Origin: Saccharum officinarum | Lineage: Eukaryota; Streptophyta; Magnoliopsida; Poales; Poaceae | NCBI GenBank assembly: GCA_020631735.1 | Contig: CM036209.1 | Location: 1,430,743-1,494,742, forward strand | Direction of reading: 5' to 3' | DNA length: 64,000 bases | Notes under the pieces: generated by a model | Told to the model about the DNA's origin: nothing | What the model saw: only the letters and a program-made list of their open reading frames with translations | Database searches by the model: none | Program-made: the position numbers and the translations under genes | Shown: positions 25,940-36,589 of the stretch, piece by piece | Layout of the letters: each line of letters begins with the position of its first letter | Position numbering within the stretch: position 1 is the stretch's first letter

Positions 25940-27609
25940 AGCATTGGTGAAAAAATGGTCGTCCTAGAGATCTATACCCTGACGAGTCTAGCAAAGACGC
26001 CCCCGTTCCACCCGACGAGCCTGTCCCTAACTGCGACTGTGGTCGTCTGGCGCACGTGGCTCAGTCGAGACATCCGAACACAGCGGCTCATTGCTACTAC
26101 ACATGTCGTAGTTGTAGTGTAAGTAATTTCTGTGTTTTAATGATTTTCCCGTTGTTCAGTTGTGTTCTTTGGCTACTGCTAATATGTTTGAATCATTTTT
26201 TGTAGCCCTACTTCAAGTGCTTCTTCTTCTAGAGGATCGACGGTCCAGACAAGTTTGACCCAAACTTCCTCCTTTTCCACGATTGGGGAGGTCATTGGAA
26301 GTGTGAGGACTTCCAGCGTTGGGTTCCACCTCCACCTAACCGCCTCCGCTGACGAAGGAGGAGGTAAAGCTCTTGGGTTGAAATGGCTCGACGACCCTCC
26401 CAATTGCCATTGCGGAGAGCGAGTTGTGATCAACCCGCAGAATAAATGGGAGTTCATTTGTCCTCTCACGCATCCAGTAAGTGCAAAGTGTATGTTTTGA
26501 GACATTGAGACATGATTTTATGTACTAATGTGCATGTTTTTAGGATCACGCCATTCCAATGTGTACATTCAAGGAGTGGCTCTGGGGTCCTAAGAGTCAT
26601 TGGCCGGTGGCAAAAGAAAAGGAGAAGGAGAAGGAAAAGAAGGAGAAGTTGATCTACATAAAACCTCCTGTCATGTGCGAATGTGGAATCCAATCCAACT
26701 ATGGCCTAGTCCCTTCGGGCCTTGGCATTGGCCACTATTGCGGCCATATGGTTGACTATGATGAGGTTGGTTAGTTTAGTGGACTTGACTGAATCGTATT
26801 ACTTCATCTTCATTTGCATCAAGTTTTAACTAAACAATTTCTTATGAATAGAGCACCGGGAAATGCAAGTGGGAATCCTATGAGGATAAGAAAAAGTTCT
26901 TGGATGAGTTGGAGGGGAGGAAAAAGATTCAACGGGCGAGGGGCTATGTCCTAACTACATAAGTATTTTCATTCCGGATCGGAAGAAAAAAAAATGGAAA
27001 ACTATGCTAGAGATATGGGCATTCCAACCCCATTCAGTGTTTGGGAAAAAAGTGGAGGTTGCAGAGACAGGAGGAGTGGGAGATGGAGAGGGCAAGGAAG
27101 GTTTTGGAGGAGGAGGAGAGAGCACAGATGAAGCTCCTTGACGACACGATTGCTGGATTGTGTACTAGTGAGTCATTGAAAGCCTCGTATTTTTGTGGCC
27201 TTGTTTTGAATCTATTAGAATTGCTTCCCTAACTTGTCGTATTTTGAAATTTTAGAGATTGGGACAAACGGGGACTACCTGGCAGATGTTGCTCGTGCCA
27301 GGTATGTGGAGAACCAGGTGAACGAGCACCATGCGCTAGCCGGACGCACTGCTCAATGTCCCATTGTGGTGGACAATGAGGCGGAGGACGAGGACACTGG
27401 ATGGCTGAGTGACCTCATCGCTCTAGCTGAGGCGGGCTTGCAGGCAAAGGAGGATGATGACGACCCTGGCAGACTGAGTGAGCTCATCACTCTTGCTGAG
27501 GCAGGCTTGTAGAGGCAGGTCGAGGAGGACGAGGACACCTGGTTCACTCAGGCCATAGAGTCCACAGAGGTAGCGGAGGCAGCTTACAACAAGCGGAAGG
27601 CAGAATAGG
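25940..27609 (+). pseudogene. MULE accessory ORF with three Cys-rich zinc-knuckle modules, decayed
   Basis: Several exon-like blocks follow one another on the + strand. Block 1 (about 25960-26121): VPNCDCGRLAHV...NTAAHCYYTCRSC, ending at GTAAGT. Block 2 (about 26206-26474): WGGHWKCEDFQRW, then LDDPPNCHCGERVVI...NKWEFICPLTHP. Block 3 (about 26545-26768): MCTFKEWLWGP, a Lys/Glu run, then PVMCECGIQSNYG...GHYCGHMVDYDE. Block 4 (from about 26852): CKWESYEDKKKFLDEL and, later, a Glu/Arg-rich coiled coil. The C-x-C-G...C modules resemble GRF-type zinc fingers. An in-frame TAG at about 26233, a frameshift near 26340 and others near 26950 show it is no longer intact. Solo LTR B3 cuts it just before the C terminus. 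I do not know its function. Confidence 0.55.
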
Positions 27610-28028
27610 GCAATTGAAAGGTCTTAATGGCTAGAGGGGGGTGAATAGCATATTAAAAAATCCTACAAAGTATGCTAAATAAGTTTATCAATATAACAAA
27701 TAGTGTGATACAAGTTTTGCTTAGCCTAAAAGGGGGTTTGCAAGCCACCTATCAAATACACAATTCTAATAAATGTCACACAACCGCACAAGTTAAACCG
27801 CAAGAGGTAAACTAAAAAGCTACTCTACTCTAACTACTAAGCACTAGAGAAAAAACTAAGTACTTGAAATGTAATGCAAGAGTAGGGTAAGAAATATTTC
27901 ACCGAGGGGAGATGAATTGAGCCAACCAATCAATAATTTCAAGTGATGATATTCAAGATAACCAATCCACCGAGACAAATTAATCACAATCAATAAAGTG
28001 AAGACACGATGATTTATCCCGAGGTTCA

Positions 28029-28044
28029 CGTGCTTGCCGGCACG
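28029..28044 (+). repeat. Hairpin motif of family B LTR (B3)
   Basis: Stem CGTGC, loop TTGCCG, stem GCACG (5 of 5 pairs), preceded by GAGGTTCA and followed by CTAGTCCCC. Confidence 0.65.
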
Positions 28045-28559
28045 CTAGTCCCCGTTGTGTCCTCCTCAACCATGTGGTTCGGTGGCTAATCGGTCACACA
28101 CCGAGCCTCTCAAAAGGCGCCACAAGAACTTACCATATGGCTAGGAGTTGCAATGATATGAGCAATATACTATGGCTACCTTGTGGCACTCCGCCGGGGA
28201 AGGTGCAAACCCCTCACAAGATCACGGGAGATGGCCAAGAACAATCACCAACACTTGCCACGCCTCCAAGCTGCTCCAAGCCGTCTAGGTGGCGCAACCA
28301 CCAAGAGTAACAAGAAAAACCGTAGCAAATCAATCCCCCAAGTGCCTCTAGATGCAAATCAATGATCGATGCACTTGAATCACTCAATCTCACTCAAAGA
28401 TCGCAATTGAATGCAAAGGAGATGAGTTGGGATGAGAGGGAATGCTTTGGCTTAGCTCAATATGCTCACAAGTATGTCAAATGTCCAAGAGTATAAGCCC
28501 AAAGCTGGCCACCAAGTATTTATAGAGGTACCCCTTCAAAAACAGCCGTTGGGCACTCT

Positions 28560-28960
28560 ACATGGGTGACAGACGCGTCTGTCACACCACTGACAGATGT
28601 CGTGCCCGCGTCTGTCACACATGATCGTGCCACGTGTCCACGAGCTTTGAATTCTCAACGGTCGATTCGAACCGACAGACACGTCCTTCACACGCACGCC
28701 CGAGCATCTGTCGCACCGACAGATGCAGTCCAGTAAGCACCATTTCGCGAAACCGATCGACAGACGCGTCTGGTGAACGCCCGACAGAAGCGTCCGAGCG
28801 CCTATCGCTCGCGCGCTCGCCCGTCCGTGAAACCCTAGGCGACAAACGCTGACGTATCACGTCTGTCGCTCAAGCGTCCACGCGTCTATCACGCGCGCGC
28901 GCTGAGAGCCGCGGCTAGGGTTGCCCGACAGACGCGCCCACCGCGTCTGTCGCTCTCGGA
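28560..28960. repeat. Array of ACGCGT-centred palindromes, GACAGACGCGTCTGTC type (B3)
   Basis: Full and half copies of GACAGACGCGTCTGTC recur at about 28567, 28608, 28760, 28925 and 28940, with degenerate copies between them. The equivalent part of B4 has the arms GACCGG/CCGGTC instead. Confidence 0.7.
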
Positions 28961-29596
28961 GCCAACGTCTATTGCCTCTAACTCAAGCAAATTTCCATCT
29001 TTTCTTGCTCCACTTGTTTCACCCTTTCACATATGAGCTATTCTAAGTATGTGTATCACTTTAGCACATGTTTTACCTCGAGAAACACCATGTGACATTG
29101 CCTCCAAATCTCGACATTGGCATAAAGGAAAATAGGCGTTTCAACTCCTCAAAAACGCCTGAATCCCGCCCATAGTTATCAATTCCGTTCCGGTACCAGC
29201 CAGAATGACCGGTATATCTCATTCCGCCACCTAGACCGGCACAGACAATGCTCCATCCCGTACCGGCCCTAATACCGGGCCATTCTGCCCATTCCGGTCA
29301 ATCTCGCTCATTCCGGGCGAAATGGGCGTTACCGCCGGTTCCGGTACTGGCCACACATGAGAGCAGTGCGATGAGAAATCGAAGAAGAGCGGACCAGTTG
29401 ACGTAGAAACTGATCAAGGTGAAGAATATATGTATTTGCAATCACGCATGAAGTAGAAGAGTGGCCAAGAAAACATTTAAGAGCTAAAAAGAAACTAGAA
29501 AATTCAGATGCAAGAACTGCATTGGCGTCGACGAGAGCTCGCGATTCAGACGAGGAATGACGCGGTAGGACAACAGCTGAGCAGTCCCAGGCTCGC

Positions 29597-32500
29597 TGTA
29601 ACACCTCTGGGTGTTAAGCACGCATTCACATCCTAAATCACGAGCATTTGCATTTCATACATGTTCATCATCACATGCAAATTAAGTTGGAATGTATTTA
29701 AATTGTGAAAACACATGTTTGAATTCTGAATTAGTAAAAAATCTTGCTAAGAGTGGTAAAAATTTGTTGAGCTATAACTCTAAATAACTTTAAAAAATTA
29801 ACATGATTTTTGGAGCAATTTTGGTATTCAAAATCTCCCCAAATTTTGCTTTTAAAAATATTTTAGAGAAATGAGTTTTTATTTAAAAATTTGACTTTAA
29901 ATCATTAATTCAAAATCTATTTAGAATTTTGAAAAGTGCCCTAAATGAAAGTTGTAGAGAATAAAATTTTGAACAACTTTTGTTTTGGGGGCAATTTGTG
30001 AAAATGTCTTTTTCATCTTCAAAATTTGAATTTGAATCAAATTATAAAATCTGGAAATATATTTAGAAAAAAAGGAATTTCTTACCTTAACGGGCCGCCG
30101 CCCCACTTCCGGCCCAACAGCCGAAGCCGGCCCGCGCCCGCGCCCACGCCCGCGTCCGCGCCTGCCTTCGCCCGCACGCGCTCGCCGCGCCAGCGCGATC
30201 GGCCGCGGCAGGCCGCGCACGCCGCGTGGCGGCCATGTGCCGGCGAGCTCACCGCGCGTCGTCTTCAGCTGGTCTTCACCCCACACCTGGCCGCCCACTG
30301 CTCTGCCTTCATCTCCTCTGCCCGCTGCTCACCTCCTTGCCCGCGCGCTCCTCCTCTCCCTCGTACAGCCATCGCTCCGTCACCGCGCGCCATCACCGGC
30401 ACCTCCCACCTCCGAGCCGTCGTTCCCGCGCAACGGACGCATCTCCTTCCGATTCGTCTTGCCACGCGCTCCGCCACCTCCTCCTCTCCTCCGAACGGAC
30501 TACCGTGTGCTTTGCTCGTCGACGGTAAGGCTCAATTGAGCATCTTCCCGCACGCGCCACCAAGCCGGGCCGCGAGCTCGCGCTCCGCCACCGGCGCCCT
30601 CGTTCTCTCTTTCTCCCCTTGCATCACGCTATCGTGTTCGCCTTTTCCACGCAGTCCTTTTGCTTGCCACACCTCGCCCACTCGCGACCGGAAGCGGCCG
30701 CTGGCCGTCGGCGGCCACCGCACCGCCGCGTTCCCGGGCGCCGGGATGCCCCGGACATGGACACGCCCCGCTCCCCCTCTTTGTTCGCTAGGCCAAGGCG
30801 GCCTTGGGCCGAAGCCCAAGCCGGGCCGGCGCGCCTGCTGTCCCCGCGCTCGCGCTCGGGCCAAAATCCGTAGCCGACCGGTTGGCTTCACTGGGCCGGC
30901 CCGTTGGCGATAAGAAAAATTGTTTTTCGTTTTTCTTTTATTATTTGAAAATAGCAATGGTTTGGAAAATGTTTGACTACTCAAATTTGCTCCAAATCTG
31001 TTGAAATAAATTTTGTTAGGTTCCTTATCATCGGATCTACTTGGGAAAAATATTGCATGTTAAGATTGAAATACTTTTCTGTAGAGTTTTTATTTAATCA
31101 ATGAAATTGCTGTTTTCTTGTTAAATATGTAATAAATCATAGAAAGTTCAAAAAACATGGTTCCACTTGCATTAATTTTCTTTTGTGATGTACTTTCTAG
31201 GAAAAATATATTCCATGCATGTTCTGTAAAAAAATCTTGAGTTGTAGTACAAGTGTTTAATATTGCTAATAATTGTTATTTTTGCTAGAGAGAAAAATAT
31301 GAATAAAACATGCATGTAATAATTTTTCTATGGTGATTGTTGGTTGTGTAGAATGTAGGAAAAATATTAAATCTATTGTTTGATACTTTTCATAGTATAA
31401 AGTATTTTTATGCTCATTTTTAGGCTCTAGCTTGTTATTTTTGTGTAGGCATTTCTAGTAATCTAAATGCAATGAAAATTTTGTGGTATGTTAGATTAGA
31501 TGACAGAAAGCTACTGTAATTTTGTCAGGTTTTTCTGTGCTACCAAAATAGGTGTTGCTGTTCAAACCTAGTTGCAATTAGGGTTTAATTAACCTTGTTA
31601 ATGCATGACTAGTTAATAAGATTTGCTTTGGTGTATCTTTGAAGTATTTAATAAGATGTGTTGACTTAGCATGATAGTAGTAGCAGAGAATGCAGTAGAT
31701 GACATGTGCTTGTAGTTTGTATGTTCTTGGATGATGTTGACTACCTTGTAGAAAAATTGTATTCCTACTTTATGAAATAAAGTAAACCTATTTATCTATA
31801 TTTCATTCATCATGACAATTACATGTCATTTCCGCAATGCACCTAGGCATAAGCACTTATACGATTGCATCATACAGGATCGCAGGAAGTAACTCCGGTA
31901 GCAGTTCCCAAGGAGCCGGAAGAGCAGCCCGAGGAGCAGGAAGTGCCCGAGGCCGACGAGGAGGTCGGTGAGGATCTTCCAGAGTGCCCAGACCACCGTC
32001 CGAGCTCTTTCGAGAGAGGCAAGCCCCGGAGCATTTTTCTCCCCCGGTTTACAAATATTTTATTAATGCTTTGCTTTAACTGATGCATTATATTTAGGAG
32101 TTGTTTGCAACCGTTGCTGCATTATACCTTGTTTACTCCGTTCTACCCTATCCTTGTCACCTTGTTATTCGCAGTCAAGTATTTGCTTAGCTTGCTTAGA
32201 CCGGTAGAAGTCGGGTGATTTTCTGTCACCTGCGAGCTATAGGTGGTTATCTGGATCTGCTTGAGAAAGTATGTCATCTGAGAATAACTAAGTGTTAATG
32301 TGAAATTGAGACCGGACGGAAACTTGCAGGGTTTCGGACTGTAGTGTTTTCCGTCTGTGTCGATTAAGGACCGACCGTTGTTGGGCCTCGAGTCATGTTG
32401 AACGCATGCCTTACATTTAGCTGGCCGAATAATGTACCTTTCGACCACGAAGCTGGGAGATTATTCGGGCCGAGTGGATTGCCCGCAACGCACTGTACAG

Positions 32501-33485
32501 GAGCAGTAGTGGCAGGATACAGGGCGCGATGATAAGGCCAAAGAGCAGTCGGGCGGCCCCCGAGTACATGTGGTTCCTGGCAAGCTCGCGACTTTACCTG
32601 AATGGTTGACTCGGTGACCAACACCTCACTTTAGCGGGTGAGTGAGGTTTGTGTAAGGAATAAATTACCAGCTGGTTAATAATCGATTCGAAACGTCATC
32701 GTTCACTGGATAGTGAGCACTTGACTTGAGCTACTTCATCGTAGTAATATTGATGGAACTTGGACAGTTATATGAAATATGACATAATGGGAGTTGTTAA
32801 TGATCATTGGTTATCATTACCTGTTTAATTACATGTTACTCTAGTACAGGTGCAAATATAGTTGACAGGTTAATAAAGATTTAACTTGATGTAAAGCTTT
32901 GGAAAGATTCTTTAAATGCTAAAAATGTCTTTTTGCAAATGAGTCAGCTACCCCACCAGAAAGCTTGTCATGATCCTTGGTGTCTTTTATTTTTGGTTCT
33001 GTCGGGTAAGTCTAGCTGAGTATCTTCTCGTACTCAGGGCTTTGTTCCCACTTGTTGCAGATGGGCAGATGTATTACGGCTACTGTATCAACTGCCTTTA
33101 TCCTGTGATGGGAGAAGCTTAGGACCATGGGCAATGGTCATTCACTACATCTCGTCTGATGCTTTTGTTGGAAGATGATCCTAAGCTGGCACTGTATTAT
33201 GAACTCTGTGTGAGTGTGTCATTTGAACTAAATGCTTTCGCTACTTTTATTTGAAACTGGTTTGTAATAACTATGTTTAAACTCCGATGTATTTGTGACG
33301 CGAATTTTATGTAACTTGTGATGGTGACCGCTAAACTTATTACGATCTTGGCTGGCATGTAAGTTGGTTTGAAATCCGTCGTGATTTCACGGACTACCGG
33401 GTTATACGGGCTTAAGTTTGCTAAATCGTCTGCTCGGTAGATGATTTTCTTACTTAATCTCGTATAATTGGTCGGTTCTGTTACA
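29597..33485 (+). mobile_element. Family A solo LTR, copy A2 (3.89 kb)
   Basis: It starts TGTAACACCTC and ends TCTGTTACA, like copy A1. The flanking 5-mers are CTCGC (29592-29596) and CTCGT (33486-33490), a target duplication with one mismatch. No polyprotein adjoins it. It shares the GC-rich block (30090-30905) and the spliced ORF with A1 but is 1.2 kb shorter, so it belongs to a related subfamily, not to a recent duplicate. Confidence 0.85.
31878..33122 (+). CDS. Spliced ORF inside family A LTR (copy A2): exons 31878-32018, 33061-33122
   Basis: This is the counterpart of the A1 LTR ORF. Exon A follows CATACAG and ends GAGAG|GCAAGC (GC donor). Exon B follows TTGTTGCAG and ends at TAG 33120-33122. 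Phases agree with A1: one base is carried over and the frame stays open. Exon A encodes VTPVAVPKEPEEQPEEQEVP, then EDLPECPDHRPSSF. Exon B encodes 20 residues with Y-x-G-x-C-x-N-C-L-x-P, the same length as in A1. Of 20 aligned codons around EDLPECPDHRPS, nine differ synonymously and three change the residue. The first exon and start codon are not identified. It has no recognised family. Confidence 0.5.
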
Positions 33486-34411
33486 CTCGTAGCACGCCCC
33501 ACAGCAGTGGCACGGTAGGATAGCAGCTGAGCAGCCCATCACGCATGGCGGCGGCGGCCGACAGCTCGCCCCCTCAACTATGCTGCTGGGTGCTGGCGTC
33601 GATTGAATGGATAAGGCAGGAGCAGGGCCAACCGGCCAAGACTGCTTGCTGTGGGTTGGGTGTTCTCTTGATGGGCCTATGAATGCTACACATTGGGCCT
33701 GCTGTGTATTGTTGGTACATGTCTGGCCTTAGCTACAATTAATAAGAATACAAATATAAATAAATCTCTTGTGCAATTATGTTTACTATGTATTTTTTTG
33801 AAAAAATATAACTCTGGAACGGTACGCCGGAATGGACAGGTACCGGAACGTTCCATTCCAAGAGAAAAAACGGAATGACAACCGGAATGGAATTGATAAG
33901 TTAGATCCTGCCTCGCATGCTCGGCGGGAGGGAGAGAGAACCCCAAACCCTCTCTACCGCTCAAACACCATCGCCATCGCAAATGTGCTAACACCAAGTG
34001 ATCATCATCATATGCAAGTGTGTTAGCATTTTCACAATTATTTTTCAAGGCGTTATTAGCTCTATCTAAATGCATATGCTTAATGAAATGTCACCTAGAG
34101 GCACATGTAGGACTAGAATTGATATGACAATTCCCCTCTTTATAGTACAGCTATCTAACCTATAATGTAACCACACTCACTAGTTGTTTTAGTTATCAAA
34201 GTACAACCCCTAGCATATATCTTTGTCTTGATCATGATAGGGTTGCACCTTGTTCCTCCTTCATCACCATAGTAAGCACTTCATCATCCACACTTGATCA
34301 TCATGCTTCACCATGCTATATGCTAATCATCCTTTGCTACATACAATCTTAAGCACATGATTAGCACTTGGGCATTGTCACTAATTACCAACACCAAACA
34401 TAGAGCTTTCA

Positions 34412-34506
34412 GCAATGCAGGTTAGGCTAGCCACACCGATGAGGTTGTTGTAGAGGAGTGGTGCTCCGACGACGATGAGCTGCTTACTCAGTATATGACT
34501 CCCTAA
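34412..34506 (+). pseudogene. C-terminal tail of the MULE accessory ORF
   Basis: Past the right target duplication of B3 the + strand reads DEVVVEEWCSDDDELLTQYM and stops at TAA (34504-34506). It is the acidic end of the ORF that B3 split. Confidence 0.4.
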
Positions 34507-35265
34507 GGAGAGGCATTCATGTATCGCTTGTATTCAGTGACTTGGCATGTATTAGAATCATATTTGTGATGTACTTTATCCTTCGTTTGTCGCTTGGACA
34601 ATTGCATGTGATGTACTATTGTCGTGTGTAATTCTTAATCAACAATGTCGTCTGTATGTTTCTTATAGTTCCTGGAGACACAAAGTAGACAACACCAAAG
34701 CTCTTTGCTGTTTTTAGCGCTTCCGTGCTGCCACGCCATATGTGGTGGCGTGTTAAGCCTGTCTCGCCCCCAGCTATGGCGCGATAGTACCGAAGTGCAG
34801 AAAACAGCAAACTTCTTCCTGTTTTCTTCGTTTTCGTTCACAGGGACATGTGACACACAATTATACAGAAGAATATCTAATTGAAATGACAGCGATACCA
34901 ACAATGCAATGACAAGTTCATTAAGTTGACATCGAAACCATCATTGCAATGTCAAGTACGGACACAAGTTATGAAACAAGTTTGGACACAATTTCTAAAG
35001 CAATTTCGACACGAATACGACAAGTTCATGACAAGTTCATGACATAAGGTCCTAAGGTAGCTAGATCCTATGGCTTAGGAGTGTATGGCTTCTTCGTCTT
35101 CCTCTTTCTCTTGGGCTATGTAGGCAACAAGTTGGGAGTCTAGCCGACGTCGGTGTGGTCACGACGGGATGGCTGACGGCGTGGCTGCTGCGCGTGACTG
35201 CTCCCCTACAAGCAAGTACGTGTCAAGCATGAACTAAGTAAATTAAGGCAAGTTAAAGTGACATG
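34507..35265. other. Central noncoding part of the large MULE
   Basis: No gene is seen. At about 34715-34800 there is a degenerate match to the MULE terminal repeat (CTGCCACGCCATATGTGG ... GCTATGGCGCGATAGTACCG). Confidence 0.35.
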
Positions 35266-36264
35266 TCACATAACAAATGAGTAGTACCTGTGTCTCTCCT
35301 TAGGTACCAAACGGTGCATCCTAGAGCTATGAGGAACCAAGCACGGCCTGGTGATAAGGGTCCTGGTGGAAGCCCAGTGCCCCCTCCTCGTCGTCCTCAT
35401 CCTCGTTGAAGGACACCGCGGGCTCATCCTTCTTGTCAGACACATTTGTAGGGCCCTTCCTGGCGCTATGGTGTGGAGGCGTACGACTGGCACCGCTATA
35501 GTGCATGGGTGTACACACAGCTGAAGAAGTGGTGCATGTGGCCAGCTCGGAAGAACCAGCCGGTGTCCTCATAGAGCCCGAAGTAGTGCTAGCAAACTAC
35601 GCTGTGTCAGTGGGTGGCTCCCACTAGGTCTCCATGTAGCTCATCTTCTAAGAGATCTTCCTGAGGACCTTCTTACATTTCTGCAAGTAAACACATTACA
35701 CAACTATTAATTTCAGAAAATGAGTACAATTAGTGTATTTGTTGTAGTGTTTAAAAGATGATTGTACTAGGACATAGGTCTCTAGCACTCCGGGACCCTA
35801 CGTTCTGGACTCATGGAGACGGAACGCTGCTTCGTTTGATAGCCTAGACAACTGTTGGGCCTGTGTTTGGAAACAGTTAGGTTACAGCAAGCAAAAGTGC
35901 TTTGGCTATCAATTGAATGGATTTGATAATCTTACCACGTATCTCTGAAGAGGGGCTCTCTGTGGCTATGTCTCGAGCCTAGTGTCCTCATCATACACGT
36001 CTGCAATGACTTCTTCATCTGAGTCCACTTCAATTTCGGAGGTGTACGGTGGCCTAATATGAGTCCTAGCGTTCTTATGGAACCACCGAAGGTACTCGTC
36101 GAAGGTGTACTGGTCATGTGGATCACCACTGTGGAATGCGACCCTCTCCCTATGGATCCATATAAGGATGGAGTCCCTGTGGATGTCGCCCTAGTCGTAG
36201 TTGCCATACCGCTTCTGTCGATTGAACCTGCAACAAAACATTGATTAGTTGTCAGCATATACAT
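35266..36264 (-). pseudogene. C-terminal extension of MULE transposase, plant-mobile-domain-like
   Basis: On the - strand the frames encode IHRDSILIWIHRERVAFHSG, then DEYLRWFHKNARTHIRPPYT and an acidic VDSDEEVIADVYDEDT, followed downstream by a Ser/Asp-rich tail (DEPAVSFNEDEDDEEGAL). The YLRWFH-x-x-x-R-x-x-(I/L)RPP pattern with an acidic tail resembles the plant mobile domain region sometimes fused to MULE transposases. Frames change several times, so this part is decayed too. Confidence 0.45.
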
Positions 36265-36589
36265 CGGAAAGTATGAAATGGTAAAGACAAAGAAATTCTA
36301 TCTAGATCCACTCGGTAGCTATAGCCACCATAACGTTCCTCGCCTAGGCTTGTGCCGCCTATACCTCAAACACCGAACACGTGTCGGTTAGGTCCATACG
36401 GCTCACCGTCCTGCATCTTCGTCAATTCGTCGGCCACCTGCAAGTGTTCATGTCATGCCTTTCTCCAATCCCCGTGCTCAGCTATATTCCTTTACGCTAG
36501 TTCCCACCTCTTGACAAAATACTCATTGCACTTCATAAATGAGTACTCAATAATCCCGGACACTGGTAAAGATCGCACTCCTTTGAATA

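Larger units (their letters stand above)
29171..33904. mobile_element. Nonautonomous hAT-like element inside B3
   Basis: Ends CATAGTTATCAATTCC and GGAATTGATAAGTTAG form inverted repeats (second end reversed: CTAACTTATCAATTCC). The 8-bp flanks are ATCCCGCC (29163-29170) and ATCCTGCC (33905-33912), one mismatch. An 8-bp duplication is the rule for hAT elements. Subterminal TTCCGG/CCGGAA motifs repeat at both ends. Without the nested family A solo LTR it is about 840 bp and has no transposase. Confidence 0.7.
27615..34411 (-). mobile_element. Family B solo LTR, copy B3, itself containing two nested insertions
   Basis: It starts TGAAAGGTCTTAATGGCTAG and ends GAGCTTTCA at 34411, flanked by the perfect 5-bp duplication GCAAT (27610-27614 and 34412-34416). 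A hAT-like element (29171-33904) interrupts it, and the LTR resumes at 33913 with sequence matching B4 in reverse. Without the insertions it is about 2.05 kb, close to B1 and B4. It lies inside the MULE accessory ORF. It carries an array of GACAGACGCGTCTGTC palindromes (28560-28960). Confidence 0.8.

Noticed and set aside
30026..30913. 295-aa ORF in LTR copy A2
   Set aside because: It lies in the GC-rich LTR block, competes with open frames on the other strand, and its residues are not conserved in the A1 block at 1250-2140, unlike the spliced ORF further on.
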